NCBI GenBank assembly: GCA_018647275.1 | Contig: JABGTH010000108.1 | Coordinates: forward strand, 1-6,604 | Reading direction: 5' to 3' | Source of the DNA: Paracoccaceae bacterium | Lineage (GTDB): Bacteria; Pseudomonadota; Alphaproteobacteria; Rhodobacterales; Rhodobacteraceae | Length of the DNA stretch: 6,604 nt | Part shown: positions 1-6,363 of the stretch, one piece after another | Layout: each line of letters opens with the position of its first letter | Position numbering within the stretch: the first letter of the stretch is position 1 | Position numbers and translations under genes: made by a program | The notes under the pieces: generated by a model | Seen by the model: the letters and a program-made list of their open reading frames with translations, nothing else | Told to the model about the DNA's origin: nothing | The model's database searches: none

Positions 1-2
1 CT

Positions 3-143
3 GTTCGGGTGAACGGCGAGCTGGTCTCGGTCAAAGCATCCAAAGAATACCGCGCACAGATCGGCGACATGGTTCGTATCTCTGTGCCAAACGATATTTG
101 CCATTTGTTCGATAAACAAACAGGTGCGCGAATTGGGGGATAA
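3..143 (+). CDS. ABC transporter ATP-binding protein, MalK/UgpC type, C-terminal end (partial)
   Basis: Only the last 46 codons are inside the window; the gene begins upstream. The reading frame starting at base 3 is open to the TAA at 141-143. The tail has the character of the TOBE domain that ends MalK/UgpC-type sugar-transport ATPases: GELVSVKASKEYRAQIGD, then a strand (VRISVP), then HLFDKQTGARIGG. The 'hhFDxxTGxRI' ending is typical of that family. The Walker A, signature and Walker B motifs would lie upstream and cannot be checked. The protein would sit on the cytoplasmic face and hydrolyse ATP to drive the transporter formed by the two permeases downstream. Its position directly before the binding-protein gene supports membership of the same operon. 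The family call is fairly sure; the substrate is unknown. Confidence 0.8.
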   Translation, partial: VRVNGELVSVKASKEYRAQIGDMVRISVPNDICHLFDKQTGARIGG

Positions 144-171
144 CCCCGAACCAAATCCCCAGAAAAGGGGA
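136..171 (+). other. Short G/C-run hairpins in the ATPase to binding-protein gap
   Basis: Four short runs occur in order: GGGG (136-139), CCCC (144-147), TCCCC (156-160) and GGGGA (167-171). Neighbouring runs can form a 4-bp hairpin (136-147) and a 5-bp hairpin (156-171). The outer runs could also pair with the alternative partner: 136-140 with 156-160, or 144-147 with 167-170. No T-run follows, so this does not look like a standard terminator. It could be an mRNA-processing or stability element ahead of the binding-protein gene, or chance. The first run lies inside the ATPase stop region. Confidence 0.3.
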
Positions 172-214
172 GTAACCAAGGTGCGATCTTGCAAGGCGCA
201 TCTTAATGAAAACC

Positions 215-220
215 AGGGAG
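215..220 (+). promoter_or_regulatory. Ribosome binding site of the solute-binding protein
   Basis: AGGGAG lies six bases before the ATG at 227. This decides the start: the in-frame ATG at 206 would add seven polar residues (MKTREKQ) before the signal peptide and has no comparable purine run in front of it. Confidence 0.75.
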
Positions 221-226
221 AAACAA

Positions 227-1462
227 ATGTTTCTGAAGACAATTACATTCGCAGGTGCTTTCGCACTTTTGGGAAGCACAGCAATCGCCGGATGCGGCAT
301 TTCAGGCGGCAACGTCAGCGTTTTATCCAACGATTTTCCAGCAATTCAAGCCGTGACATCTGCCGCCGCAGCATGTGCTGGTGACGGCGTAACGGTTGAA
401 ACCAACCTTACCAAGGACCACAAAGACATCATGGTTGCGGCTCTTACCGCTAACCCTGCTCAATACTCCTCAGTGGTTGTTTCCAACTCTACCCTCGTCA
501 CATTGATGAACGACGGTTTGGTTCGCCCGCTCGATGAAATGGTTGCCAAGCACGGCGCTGCATTGAGCAAAAGCCAATTGATCACAGTGAACGGTAAAGT
601 GATGGCCGTTGCCTTCATGGCCAACGCACAACACTTGTTCTCACGCACTGACGTGTTGGAAGCAGCTGGCGTTGATGGCATCCCAGCAACTTATGAAGAC
701 GTTCTTGCAGCCGCTGAAAAAATCCGCGCTGCTGGCTTAATGGACTATCCCGTTGCTTTGAACACAAAAGCTGGCTGGAACTTGGCCGAAGAGTTCGTGA
801 ACATGTACATGGGTACAGGCGCTGACTTCTTCAAATCAGGCACTGCAGAAGCCGCGGTAAACAACGAAAACGGCGTTGCTACTTTGGAAATGCTTAAGTC
901 ACTGGTTGCTTATTCTAATCCAGATTATCTGACGTATGACTCCAACGCGACACAGGCTGAGTGGGAAGCTGGCAATCTTGCATTGGCAACAATGTGGGGA
1001 TCACGCGGCAGCGCAGTTCTGGACGATGAAGGCTCAACAGCCGAAGTCGTGTCCGGCACTGTTCTTTCAGCAGCACCAACATGGGGCAACGACGCACGGC
1101 CAGCTTCAACACTATGGTGGGACGGCATTGCGATCTCAACCAACGCATCTGACGAAGATGCAGAAGCAACATTCGTTGCTATGATGAACGGCATTTCTTC
1201 TGACGTTGTCAAAGCCAACAATGACGCAGCTGTATGGTTGGACGGTGCATACATGCCAAGCCCAGCATCAGCAGGTGTTTCAAGCACAGCAGCTGGCGGC
1301 GCAGCACCTTACCCAATGTTGCCATTCATGGGCGCACTTCACACAGCTCTAGGCGCAGAAATCACCGATTTCTTGCAGGGCTCTGAAAGCGCAAAGCAAG
1401 CATTGGCTGACGTTGAAGCGGCATATACCGCAGCAGCAAAAGAGCAAGGCTTCTTAAAATAA
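227..1462 (+). CDS. ABC transporter solute-binding protein, family 1 (sugar/polyol type), secreted
   Basis: This 411-residue periplasmic receptor would bind the transported compound and deliver it to the two permeases. The start at 227 is chosen for its ribosome binding site and because the protein then opens directly with an export signal: a Lys at residue 4, a hydrophobic core (residues 5-20) and AIA before GC. Length and layout fit the family-1 (MalE-like) binding proteins. Visible family-type stretches include LMNDGLVRPLDEMV, VNGKVMAVAFMANAQHLFSR, AGWNLAEEFVNMY and WWDGIAIS; the many aromatic residues are usual for carbohydrate or polyol sites. Only two cysteines exist, Cys23 and Cys50. 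IAGC at 20-23 matches a lipobox, so Cys23 could be lipidated. Alternatively, cleavage after AIA would leave both cysteines free to form a disulfide. The ligand cannot be read from the sequence. A strong hairpin directly follows the gene. Confidence 0.9.
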   Translation: MFLKTITFAGAFALLGSTAIAGCGISGGNVSVLSNDFPAIQAVTSAAAACAGDGVTVETNLTKDHKDIMVAALTANPAQYSSVVVSNSTLVTLMNDGLVRPLDEMVAKHGAALSKSQLITVNGKVMAVAFMANAQHLFSRTDVLEAAGVDGIPATYEDVLAAAEKIRAAGLMDYPVALNTKAGWNLAEEFVNMYMGTGADFFKSGTAEAAVNNENGVATLEMLKSLVAYSNPDYLTYDSNATQAEWEAGNLALATMWGSRGSAVLDDEGSTAEVVSGTVLSAAPTWGNDARPASTLWWDGIAISTNASDEDAEATFVAMMNGISSDVVKANNDAAVWLDGAYMPSPASAGVSSTAAGGAAPYPMLPFMGALHTALGAEITDFLQGSESAKQALADVEAAYTAAAKEQGFLK

Positions 1463-1471
1463 ACCACTACG

Positions 1472-1497
1472 GAAGGGGGCGTACCGCCCCCTTCTTT
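1472..1497 (+). terminator. Rho-independent terminator or attenuator between binding protein and permeases
   Basis: GAAGGGGGCG (1472-1481) and CGCCCCCTTC (1485-1494) form a perfect 10-bp stem closed by a three-base TAC loop. The T-run that follows (1495-1497) is very short. The hairpin starts ten bases after the binding-protein stop codon. In binding-protein-dependent transport operons, such a hairpin commonly stops part of transcription and protects the upstream mRNA, giving more binding protein than permease. The short T-run suggests incomplete termination, which fits continued transcription into the permeases. Confidence 0.75.
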
Positions 1498-1533
1498 ATC
1501 CATCCTCCTTCACCCCAGCCGTAGGCAAGCCTG

Positions 1534-2565
1534 ATGAAAAACCGCACCTTCTTTTGGTTTATATTACCATCGTTGATTACGATGTTGCTGTTTATCGCTT
1601 TGCCGATTGTTTCTGTTGCCGTGCAGTCCCTGCATATTGAGCACGAGGCCGTCATGGTTGAAGTTGAAAACTGTGGCCCCTTTGGGTGCAAACAAGAATT
1701 ACAGGTAGATGTAGAAGAAACAGCCAAGCTGAAAGAAGAGCGCCCCTTGGGTCAGTTCAATGGCTTGGGCACCTACACCAATCGCAATCACCTTGCCTTT
1801 AGTGAAATAGGTTTGGCGTGGCGGTCCAGCACCGGCCTTGTTGACTTCATGTCCAAAGCCCTGAACCTGCCGTTCTATCGCGCCCTTGCGTTTACGTTGA
1901 CCTACACTTTCGTGGTGACACCTTTGGTCATCATCTTTGGCTTCATGATCGCGCTTGGCGTGAACACATTGCCGAAGAGGATTAAAGGTCCAACGATCTT
2001 TATCTCCCTGTTGCCAATGATCGTAACGCCGCTGATTGGTTCATTGATCCTTTTCTGGATGATTGATGCCAACGGTATCCTTGGCGCGACCTTGCAGCGG
2101 ATATTCGACGATCCAAACCTATCGTTGAAAGCATCGCCTGCCCTGACATGGATTATGCTGATGGTCTACGGTGTTTGGCACTCTGCTCCTTTCGCATTCA
2201 TCGTCTTTTACGCAGGGCTACAAACTGTTCCTGCCGACACAATGGAAGCTGCGATGATTGATGGTGCATCACGCTGGGAGCGGACACGCTATGTTGTTCT
2301 ACCTCATTTAATGCCGCTGACCGTCTTTATCTCGTTGATCCAATTGATGGACAACTTCCGTGTCTTTGAACCAATCGTCAGTTTTTCGGCCCAAGCCAGC
2401 GCCACCTCTTTGTCGTGGATTATCTACAATGATCTTGTGGGTACCGAGAGCCAGTTCTTTGGCTCAGCCGGCGCAACCTCTGTCCTAACCATTATCGGGG
2501 TGAGCATCCTGCTTATTCCAGTGCTGATCCGCACGTGGCGCGACTTTAATCAGAAGGTGGTATAA
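1534..2565 (+). CDS. ABC transporter permease, MalF type (binding-protein-dependent inner membrane component)
   Basis: This 343-residue inner-membrane protein is one half of the transport channel. Hydrophobic segments lie at about residues 6-30, 117-143, 152-178, 204-229, 262-280 and 313-335, giving the usual six helices. The cytoplasmic EAA loop that docks on the ATPase is clear at about 238-257: EAAMIDGAS, then an LP pair (256-257). The region between helices 1 and 2 is long, about 85 residues, and should face the periplasm. It carries a CGPFGC pair (Cys47, Cys52) followed by an acidic, charged stretch (about 58-70). The ATG at 1534 follows only a weak AGG ribosome binding site (1523-1525). 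The stop overlaps the next permease start by one base (TAATG), so the two are probably translationally coupled. The family is clear; the substrate is not. Confidence 0.92.
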   Translation: MKNRTFFWFILPSLITMLLFIALPIVSVAVQSLHIEHEAVMVEVENCGPFGCKQELQVDVEETAKLKEERPLGQFNGLGTYTNRNHLAFSEIGLAWRSSTGLVDFMSKALNLPFYRALAFTLTYTFVVTPLVIIFGFMIALGVNTLPKRIKGPTIFISLLPMIVTPLIGSLILFWMIDANGILGATLQRIFDDPNLSLKASPALTWIMLMVYGVWHSAPFAFIVFYAGLQTVPADTMEAAMIDGASRWERTRYVVLPHLMPLTVFISLIQLMDNFRVFEPIVSFSAQASATSLSWIIYNDLVGTESQFFGSAGATSVLTIIGVSILLIPVLIRTWRDFNQKVV

Positions 2566-3446
2566 TGTCAGATATCGTTCACCGCCGTTCACCCGTATTA
2601 AATATAATCATCTGGGGCCTTGTCTTGGTCTGGATCGTTGCAGCAGGGTTTCCGTTCCTTTGGACGCTTTGGGGATCTTTCAAAGTACAGGGTGACTTCT
2701 TTTCTAAAGCTGATTGGACTAACGCAGTTTACGGCGTGCGCACGCAAATCGAAACGGGCGGCGCATTCACTGGCAAAGGGTATTACGGCGCGTGGGTCAC
2801 CAAAGAGTTCTGGATTGCCGCTTTGAACACCAGCATCGTAGTGGTGTCCGTCGTGATCATCTCACTGACCCTTGGCACGCTTGGCGGTTACGCCCTTGCC
2901 CGCTCTGGTAAAAAGTATGCGTTCTATTTGCTAATGCTCGCCCTCGTATTTCGCGCCATGCCACACATCACTTTGGTGTCTGGATATCTCCTGCCGTTCT
3001 TTGAGTGGAACCTCTGGGGGCATTTGCCGACCGCGATCATCGTCATGGTGGCAATCAATCAGCCCTTCACCCTATGGATGTTACACAGTTTTTTTCTCAA
3101 CATCCCCAAAGACCTTGATGAAAGCGCTATGGTTGATGGCTGCACACGTTTCCAAGCATTTCGCCATGTCATCGTCCCCGTCATGTGGCCAGGCGTTGTG
3201 ACCACAGGGTTGTTCTCATTCCTGTTGGCCTACAATGACTTCACTGTTACCGCGACATTGCTAAGCCAAGCGAACCAAACGATGGTGCCAAAAATTGCCA
3301 GTTTCTTGGGAACAACCCAGACCGAGGGCAACGTTATGTTTGCAGTTGCGGCAGTTGTTTCAGCGACGGCACCCTTGTTCGTCTTGATCCTATTCTTCCA
3401 ACGCCAAATCGTAAGTGGCCTTACAGCAGGAGCCGTCAAAGGATGA
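2565..3446 (+). CDS. ABC transporter permease, MalG type (binding-protein-dependent inner membrane component)
   Basis: This 293-residue inner-membrane protein is the partner of the preceding permease. Six hydrophobic segments are visible at roughly residues 12-36, 86-112, 117-145, 153-178, 208-226 and 257-278. The EAA loop lies at about 186-206 (ESAMVDGCTRF, then VIVPVMWPG); the first Ala of the motif is Ser here, a common variation. The C-terminal QRQIVSGLTAGAVKG resembles the usual MalG-type ending. AAGGTGG (2554-2560) lies just before the start, and the ATG shares a base with the previous stop codon. The gene ends in an ATGA overlap with the next one, which ties the transporter directly to the enzyme genes and suggests that they metabolise what it imports. 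Confidence 0.92.
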   Translation: MSDIVHRRSPVLNIIIWGLVLVWIVAAGFPFLWTLWGSFKVQGDFFSKADWTNAVYGVRTQIETGGAFTGKGYYGAWVTKEFWIAALNTSIVVVSVVIISLTLGTLGGYALARSGKKYAFYLLMLALVFRAMPHITLVSGYLLPFFEWNLWGHLPTAIIVMVAINQPFTLWMLHSFFLNIPKDLDESAMVDGCTRFQAFRHVIVPVMWPGVVTTGLFSFLLAYNDFTVTATLLSQANQTMVPKIASFLGTTQTEGNVMFAVAAVVSATAPLFVLILFFQRQIVSGLTAGAVKG

Positions 3447-3988
3447 GTGGAGCACGCCCAGAACAAGCGGTATTGTCTCGCGACACAGACATGTCCAAAA
3501 CCGAAGAAACCCGCGCAGTTATCGAGGGTATGGTGGATGGGTTGAATGACCATCGCATTGCGGACATCGGTGAATTCTTTAGTCAAGGGTTCAGTTGGAT
3601 GGGCAACACAGGATGCGGGACCAAAGAGGGTATCAAAGAATTCCAAGACAATTGGCAAAAGCCATTTCAAGCGGCCTTCTCAGACAAGGTTTGCGTTGAT
3701 GAGGCGCGCCTGTACATGGGCGAATGGGCCGCGGCCTTTGGACGTCAAGAGGCGTTGCATTCGGGCAAGTTCATGGGCGTCGAGCCAACTGGTAAGCGGA
3801 TCGAAATTCGCTATATGGATTTTTGGAAAGTTGAAAACGGCAAGATCACTGACAATTGGGTGATGGTAGACTTTCCGCATGTCCTTGCGCAATTGGGCGT
3901 GGATGTTTTCAACGGTCACGGGTGGGAAGCTTATGACCGTTGTGAGAAAACACCACCCTCCCCCACGATAGAAACAGGAAAAGACTGA
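3443..3988 (+). CDS. SnoaL/NTF2-like family protein, single domain (possible cyclase/isomerase/hydrolase)
   Basis: This 181-residue cytoplasmic protein has no signal peptide. It has the character of the SnoaL/NTF2-like alpha+beta barrel fold: an N-terminal helical part (about 20-48), then strands including WMGNTG, WAAAFGRQEA, KRIEIRYMDFWKVENGKI and NWVMVDF. The fold holds a pocket that in characterised members binds small molecules and can catalyse ring closure, isomerisation, dehydration or hydrolysis; the activity here is unknown. Residues 120-156 match residues 289-325 of the protein encoded at 5317-6363 (21 of 37 identical), including Asp126, Asn138, Trp139 and Asp143. The start at 3443 overlaps the permease stop (ATGA) and has AGGAG at 3428-3432. 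An in-frame ATG at 3491 would remove 16 poorly structured residues but lacks a ribosome binding site. The tail beyond about 166 is Pro/Thr-rich and probably disordered. Confidence 0.82.
   Translation: MSGARPEQAVLSRDTDMSKTEETRAVIEGMVDGLNDHRIADIGEFFSQGFSWMGNTGCGTKEGIKEFQDNWQKPFQAAFSDKVCVDEARLYMGEWAAAFGRQEALHSGKFMGVEPTGKRIEIRYMDFWKVENGKITDNWVMVDFPHVLAQLGVDVFNGHGWEAYDRCEKTPPSPTIETGKD
3976..3980 (+). promoter_or_regulatory. Ribosome binding site of the HisD-fold dehydrogenase
   Basis: AGGAA ends seven bases before the ATG at 3988. It lies inside the end of the previous gene, whose TGA shares a base with this start (TGATG). This supports both the chosen start and translational coupling. Confidence 0.6.
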
Positions 3989-5316
3989 TGGCAGTAGAAT
4001 ATCTAAAACGCGGCAAACCTGACGCAGAGCGCGCTGAAGAAGATGCAAAAACCAAAGCTGTTGTCGAAGCCACATTAAAAGATATTGAGCTGCGCGGTGA
4101 TGCAGCGGTGCGTGACCTGTCGGCTAAGTTCGACAACTATACGCCTGCATCCTTCAAACTGTCACAAGCAGAAATTGACGACCTGATCGCATCCCTGTCG
4201 GATCGTGAATTGGCTGACATCAAATTTGCCCAAGCGCAGGTGCGCAACTTCGCCCAAGCCCAGCGCGACAGCATGCTGGACATCGAAGTTGAAACGATGC
4301 CAGGCGTTATTCTAGGCCATAAAAATATCCCGGTTCAATCTGTTGGCTGTTATGTTCCGGGTGGCAAGTTCCCGATGGTTGCATCAGCTCATATGTCTGT
4401 CGCCACAGCCACAGTTGCTGGCGTTCCACGGATTGTTGCCTGCACCCCGCCCTTCAATGGTAGGCCGAACGCGGCTGTGATTGCCGCCATGCATCTTGGC
4501 GGTGCTCATGAAATTCATGTTATGGGCGGGATCCAAGCCGTTGGCGCGATGGCTATTGGCACTGAAACAATTGAACCCGTTCATATGCTCGTCGGGCCAG
4601 GTAACGCCTTTGTCGCTGAAGCAAAACGCCAATTGTTTGGGCGTGTTGGCATTGATCTGTTCGCGGGTCCAACGGAAACGATGGTAATCGCTGACGACAC
4701 CGTTGATGGCGAGTTGTGTGCGACAGACCTTTTAGGCCAAGCCGAGCATGGCTATAACAGCCCCGCCGTACTGCTAACCAATTCACGCAAACTCGCCAAA
4801 GACACACTACGCGAAATCGATCGCTTGCTCACAATTTTGCCCACTGCGGATACTGCATCGGTCAGCTGGGCGGACTACGGCGAAGTTATTTTGTGCGACA
4901 CCTATGATGAAATGTTGGCAGTTGCTGACGATATCGCCTCCGAGCACGTGCAAGTCATGACAGATCGCGACGATTGGTTCCTTGAGAAAATGACGTGCTA
5001 CGGTGCATTGTTCTTAGGGGCACGGACCAATGTTTCAAACGGGGACAAAGTTATTGGAACAAACCACACTTTACCGACCAAGAAGGCGGGCCGTTATACT
5101 GGTGGGCTTTGGGTTGGCAAATTCCTAAAGACGCATTCCTATCAGAAAATCACCACCGATGAAGCCGCAACATTAGTAGGCGAATACGGCAGCCGCCTAT
5201 GTATGCTTGAGGGTTTTGTAGGCCACGCAGAGCAATGTAATGTTCGTGTACGCCGCTACGGTGGGATCAACGTCCCATACGGCACAGGCGCACCTTATCG
5301 GGATGCAAAAGACTAA
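3988..5316 (+). CDS. Histidinol dehydrogenase-family alcohol dehydrogenase, HpsN-like (sulfopropanediol 3-dehydrogenase-like)
   Basis: This 442-residue cytoplasmic protein has the full-length HisD fold. Family members oxidise a primary alcohol through an aldehyde to a carboxylate with two NAD+ and use a zinc ion. The expected residues are present: zinc ligands Gln251 and His254 (GQAEHG), Asp353 (NGDKV) and His413 (VGHAEQ); catalytic Glu319-His320 (ASEHV); and His360 in GTNHTLPT. Spacings match E. coli HisD (Glu326 to Asp360, Asp360 to His367, Glu414 to His419). The signature IDLFAGPTE (222-230) is intact. Features such as MAVEYLKRG at the start, CYVPGGKFPM, WADYGEVILCDT and YTGGLWVGKFLKT look like the catabolic HpsN group, which oxidises 2,3-dihydroxypropane-1-sulfonate, rather than biosynthetic HisD. 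No his genes are nearby, and the gene follows transporter genes directly. The true substrate may be a sulfonate, polyol or related alcohol; I am sure of the family and much less so of the substrate. Confidence 0.88.
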   Translation: MAVEYLKRGKPDAERAEEDAKTKAVVEATLKDIELRGDAAVRDLSAKFDNYTPASFKLSQAEIDDLIASLSDRELADIKFAQAQVRNFAQAQRDSMLDIEVETMPGVILGHKNIPVQSVGCYVPGGKFPMVASAHMSVATATVAGVPRIVACTPPFNGRPNAAVIAAMHLGGAHEIHVMGGIQAVGAMAIGTETIEPVHMLVGPGNAFVAEAKRQLFGRVGIDLFAGPTETMVIADDTVDGELCATDLLGQAEHGYNSPAVLLTNSRKLAKDTLREIDRLLTILPTADTASVSWADYGEVILCDTYDEMLAVADDIASEHVQVMTDRDDWFLEKMTCYGALFLGARTNVSNGDKVIGTNHTLPTKKAGRYTGGLWVGKFLKTHSYQKITTDEAATLVGEYGSRLCMLEGFVGHAEQCNVRVRRYGGINVPYGTGAPYRDAKD

Positions 5317-6363
5317 ATGACCACAGCGCGCAGCAATACAAAATCAATCCAGCCGCTACTGGCGGCATTGCGTGATTTTGACGAAACGACTGTGCGAACG
5401 GCATTGCAACGGCTCATGGCACCGGGTGCAATTGTTCACATGTGTCACCCCTTTGGGGATCTTCCAGCAGAGGCGCTTTACGACACTTGTTTCGCACCCT
5501 TGTACAACGCCATGCCTGACCTTGAGCGGCGCGATACGATCCTTGTTAGCGGCAAAACTCCCGAGGGCAACGATTGGATCGGATGCTGTGGTTCCTATAT
5601 TGGTACCTCTACAGCCCCGTTTCTAGATATCCCACCAACGGGTCATATTGCCCACATGCGGTTTCACGAGTTTTACCGCATGGAAAACGGGCAAATTGTC
5701 GAGGTTCAAGCGATCTGGGATATTCCAGAACTGATGATGCAGGCCGGTGCATGGCCTATGGCTCCAAGCTTGGGTCGTGAATGGCATACGCCCAGTCCGA
5801 TCACCCAAGATGGATTGTTGGATACAACCGATCAAACGGATCGCGCTCAGTTCTGCCAAGCCCATATCTTAGAGATGCTAACGGCATTGGTGCGCCATCC
5901 TGCGGAACCTGTTGAAGCAATGGAGCTCGAACGCTTTTGGCACCCAAAAATGACTTGGTACGGGCCTTCTGGCATTGGCACAGCACGCGGTATTTCAGGC
6001 TTTCGCAATTGGCATCAAATCCCCTTCCTCAACGCCATGCCTGATCGCGGACAATTTCCCGATGAAACAACGTTCCACTTCTTTGCTGAGGGCGATTATG
6101 TCGCCGTCACTGGCTGGCCCGACATGGTGCAAACTGTAACGGGATCAGGCTGGATGGGCATAGCGCCAAATGGTCAGAAGATCGAAATGCGTTCCTTGGA
6201 TTTCTGGCGTTTAGACGGCGATAAAATTCGGGAGAATTGGGTTCTTGTCGACTTGTTGGACGTATATCGTCAGTTGGGCGTTGATGTGTTTGCGCGCTTG
6301 CGTGAATTCAACAAAGCGCGGAATATGGGTCCTTTAAATTTCCCAAACGGAGAACCTGAATGA
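5317..6363 (+). CDS. Tandem two-domain SnoaL/NTF2-like protein
   Basis: This 348-residue protein contains two SnoaL/NTF2-like domains, at about residues 15-150 and 180-330, joined by a linker rich in Pro, Ser and Thr (about 148-176). It has no signal peptide or membrane segment. The C-terminal domain is a clear paralogue of the protein at 3443-3988: residues 289-325 share 21 of 37 positions, with Asp295, Asn307, Trp308 and Asp312 kept. The N-terminal domain aligns less well: at the same positions it has Glu118, Val130, Gln131 and Asp135, so the Asn-Trp pair is missing. Its HPFGDL, MPDLERRD and IPPTGH stretches are typical of polyketide-cyclase-like SnoaL proteins. The start abuts the previous stop (TAA then ATG) and has only a weak ribosome binding site, which suggests coupled translation. 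The reaction is unknown. One domain may be catalytic and the other structural or substrate-binding, but this is inference. Confidence 0.82.
   Translation: MTTARSNTKSIQPLLAALRDFDETTVRTALQRLMAPGAIVHMCHPFGDLPAEALYDTCFAPLYNAMPDLERRDTILVSGKTPEGNDWIGCCGSYIGTSTAPFLDIPPTGHIAHMRFHEFYRMENGQIVEVQAIWDIPELMMQAGAWPMAPSLGREWHTPSPITQDGLLDTTDQTDRAQFCQAHILEMLTALVRHPAEPVEAMELERFWHPKMTWYGPSGIGTARGISGFRNWHQIPFLNAMPDRGQFPDETTFHFFAEGDYVAVTGWPDMVQTVTGSGWMGIAPNGQKIEMRSLDFWRLDGDKIRENWVLVDLLDVYRQLGVDVFARLREFNKARNMGPLNFPNGEPE
6349..6352 (+). promoter_or_regulatory. Ribosome binding site of the SDR gene
   Basis: GGAG, within CGGAGAA, lies seven bases before the ATG at 6360 and inside the previous coding region. It supports the 6360 start, which overlaps the previous stop as ATGA. 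Confidence 0.6.

Noticed and set aside
206..226. Upstream in-frame ATG at 206 as the start of the binding protein
   Set aside because: It adds seven polar residues before the signal peptide and lacks a ribosome binding site, while the ATG at 227 has AGGGAG six bases upstream.
925..1287. Minus-strand open frame of 120 codons
   Set aside because: It lies entirely opposite the binding-protein gene and its product has no recognisable family features; an antisense shadow.
3491..3493. Internal ATG at 3491 as the start of the single SnoaL protein
   Set aside because: There is no purine-rich ribosome binding site before it. The ATG at 3443 has AGGAG and an ATGA overlap with the upstream gene. It remains possible, because the first 16 residues look unstructured.
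3230..4136. Minus-strand open frames of 75-146 codons opposite the MalG-type permease, SnoaL and HisD-fold genes
   Set aside because: They are fully explained by coding on the other strand and encode low-complexity, Cys/Trp/Arg-rich products without domains.
3988..5316. Biosynthetic histidinol dehydrogenase (hisD)
   Set aside because: The fold and active site match, but there are no neighbouring his genes, the context is transport and catabolism, and the sequence style is HpsN-like. The symbol hisD was therefore not used.
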